DNA of 8,149 nt from an uncultured Burkholderiales bacterium (GTDB lineage Bacteria > Pseudomonadota > Gammaproteobacteria > Burkholderiales > Burkholderiaceae_E), in assembly GCA_903923345.1 (NCBI GenBank), contig CAIXXI010000180.1:1-8149 (forward strand), given 5' to 3'. Below the pieces are notes generated by a model. That model did not search any database, was not told the origin of the DNA, and saw only the letters and a program-made list of their open reading frames with translations. The position numbers and the translations under genes were made by a program. Positions 6,947 to 8,149 of the stretch are shown in pieces. The stretch's first letter is position 1. The number at the start of each line of letters is the position of its first letter.

Positions 6947-7016
6947 TCCATCAGCCGGTCATGACGAACCGCGCACCCGTCCAGCGACGGGAACACCGAC
7001 GAGGAAGACATCCACC

Positions 7017-8024
7017 ATGGCACCTACCCCGACCCGCATCGCGCTCATGCTTGCCCTGTCCGCGCTTGCTTCTGCTGCATCCGCCCAGACTCCGGTCGTG
7101 CTCAAGCTGGCGACCATCGTCGGTCCGGACAATCCTTTTTCGACTTCGGCAGTCAAGTTCAAGGAACTGGCCGAAGCCCGCAGCAACGGCCGCCTGAAGA
7201 TCGAGGTCTATCCGGCAGGCCAACTGGTCAAGAACGAAACTGTGATGCTTGAAGGCATGCAATTGGGCACGGTCGACATCGGCGCGATCATCACGCCCTC
7301 GATCGGTGGCAAGTTCGATCCGAAGTTCCTGGTGCCCGATATTCCCTTCCTGTGGCAGAGCCGCGAGCACATCTGGAAGGTCGTTGACGGTCCGCTCGGC
7401 ACCGACCTGATGAAGCGTCTTGAACCGCTGGGCACAAAGGGCTTTTGCTACGGCGGTGGCTTTGGCTTTCGGAATGTGCTGTCTAACAAGCGGCCGATCT
7501 TCACGCCTGACGATTTGAAGGGTCAGACGATTCGCGTCCCGCCCATCCCGACGATTTCCGAGACCATGAAGCTGTTTGGTGCCAACCCGGTGCCGATGCA
7601 ATGGGGCGAGGTCTATCTGGCGATGAAGCAAGGCACGATCGATGGCCTTGAACTGCCGCCGACCACGATGGTTTCCGACAAGTTTCCGGAAGTCACGAAG
7701 TATTACTCCAAGACCCTGCATTCCTATCCGCCAGCGATCTGGATGATGGCCAGCACCAAATACAAGTCCTTGCCTGCCGACCTGCGCAAGGTGATCGACG
7801 AGACCATGCTCGATACCTGCGCTCAGCACCGTCTGGATGAAGTCAAGGCGGATGCCGATTCGATGGCGCAGATGCGCGTCAAAGGCGTACAGGTCAATGA
7901 AGTGAAAGACCTCAAGGAGTTCCAGAAGCGGGCCGAACCGGTCTACAAGTTCGTCGAAGGCAAGGTCGGAAAGGACCTGTACGACAAGTGGGTGGCGGCT
8001 GCCAACGCCGCAGCGCGCAAGTAA
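7017..8024 (+). CDS. dctP: TRAP transporter periplasmic solute-binding protein, DctP family
   Basis: A 335-residue extracytoplasmic binding protein of a tripartite ATP-independent periplasmic transporter, which delivers its ligand to a DctQ/DctM sodium-coupled permease. Residues 1-23 are a Sec signal peptide (Arg7, hydrophobic ALMLALSALASAA, cleavage likely after ASA at 21-23). The mature protein shows FKELAEARSNGRLKIEVYPAGQL (48-70), FLVPDIPFLW (104-113), GFRNVLSNKRPI (150-161), DDLKGQTIRVPP (165-176) and WGEVYLAMKQGTIDGLE (196-212), in family order. Arg173 in the IRV motif is the residue that in studied TRAP proteins pairs with a substrate carboxylate, so an organic-acid ligand is expected. 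The ATG at 7017 has a GAGGA site at 7001-7005, a slightly long 11-base spacing. It is divergent from the hydrolase operon and 4 bp ahead of the permease gene. Family certain, ligand unknown. Confidence 0.96.
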   Translation: MAPTPTRIALMLALSALASAASAQTPVVLKLATIVGPDNPFSTSAVKFKELAEARSNGRLKIEVYPAGQLVKNETVMLEGMQLGTVDIGAIITPSIGGKFDPKFLVPDIPFLWQSREHIWKVVDGPLGTDLMKRLEPLGTKGFCYGGGFGFRNVLSNKRPIFTPDDLKGQTIRVPPIPTISETMKLFGANPVPMQWGEVYLAMKQGTIDGLELPPTTMVSDKFPEVTKYYSKTLHSYPPAIWMMASTKYKSLPADLRKVIDETMLDTCAQHRLDEVKADADSMAQMRVKGVQVNEVKDLKEFQKRAEPVYKFVEGKVGKDLYDKWVAAANAAARK

Positions 8025-8028
8025 CGCG

Positions 8029-8149
8029 ATGATTGAACGGATCTGCCTCGCGCTGATGGTTGTGCTGGTCGGTGACGTCTTTCTCGGCGTCTTCAGCCGT
8101 TATGTGATGCAGGCCACCTTCCCCTGGTATGACGAGGTGGCCCGTCTCA
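8029..8149 (+). CDS. dctQ: TRAP transporter small permease subunit, DctQ family, N-terminal part, cut by window edge
   Basis: Forty codons are visible from the ATG at 8029, only 4 bp after the binding-protein stop, so the genes form one transcript. Residues 4-23 are a hydrophobic first membrane helix (RICLALMVVLVGDVFLGVFS), followed by RYVMQATFPWYDEVAR (24-39). The FSRYV...PW..E.AR pattern is the usual DctQ sequence after the first helix, where the motif faces the cytoplasm or the large subunit. The visible start is shorter than many DctQ N-termini, but the frame upstream has no family-like sequence or credible start. Ribosome site is weak, consistent with coupling to dctP. A DctM gene should follow beyond the edge. 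Confidence 0.88.
   Translation, partial: MIERICLALMVVLVGDVFLGVFSRYVMQATFPWYDEVARL

Noticed and set aside
6951..7829. 292-codon minus-strand frame opposite dctP
   Set aside because: Antisense to a clear TRAP binding protein with a signal peptide; no motifs or ribosome site in the opposite frame.

Overview
The window looks like a piece of an accessory catabolic locus from a GC-rich proteobacterium, most likely a betaproteobacterium of the Burkholderiales type. That placement is inferred from the strong G/C third-position bias, the TRAP transporter, the IclR regulator and the style of the enzyme families; no rRNA or other marker is present. Seven protein genes can be supported, five complete and two cut by the window edges. 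No RNA gene, insertion sequence, CRISPR array or phage gene is visible, and coding density is high.

Layout. (1) Positions 1-785, minus strand: the N-terminal 261 residues of a class III omega-aminotransferase, running off the left edge. (2) 873-1655, minus: an IclR-family regulator with a GTG start. (3) 1736-4117, plus, divergent from the regulator across 80 bp: a cytosolic molybdenum enzyme of the DMSO/TMAO/biotin-sulfoxide reductase family, closest in appearance to BisC. (4) 4118-4223: a short convergent spacer with a GC-rich hairpin and a possible gene remnant. (5) 4224-5972, minus: an N-acyl-D-amino-acid-deacylase-like amidohydrolase. (6) 5985-6770, minus: an alpha/beta-hydrolase 11 bp upstream of the amidohydrolase, almost certainly in the same operon. 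(7) 6771-7016: a divergent regulatory region. (8) 7017-8024, plus: a periplasmic TRAP solute-binding protein (DctP type), followed after 4 bp by (9) the start of its small membrane subunit (DctQ type), cut by the right edge.

How the genes may work together (inference). The TRAP system would import a carboxylate-bearing solute. The alpha/beta-hydrolase and the amidohydrolase would cleave ester, amide or cyclic C-N bonds. The molybdoenzyme would reduce an S-oxide or N-oxide, or catalyse a related oxygen transfer. The aminotransferase would move an amino group between a terminal amine and a keto acid. The IclR protein would sense the substrate or an intermediate. I do not recognise this exact combination as a named pathway. 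Pairing a BisC-like enzyme head-to-head with an IclR regulator, in a locus with hydrolases and a TRAP importer, suggests an uncharacterised route for a nitrogen- and possibly sulfoxide-containing organic acid. The substrate cannot be read from the sequence.
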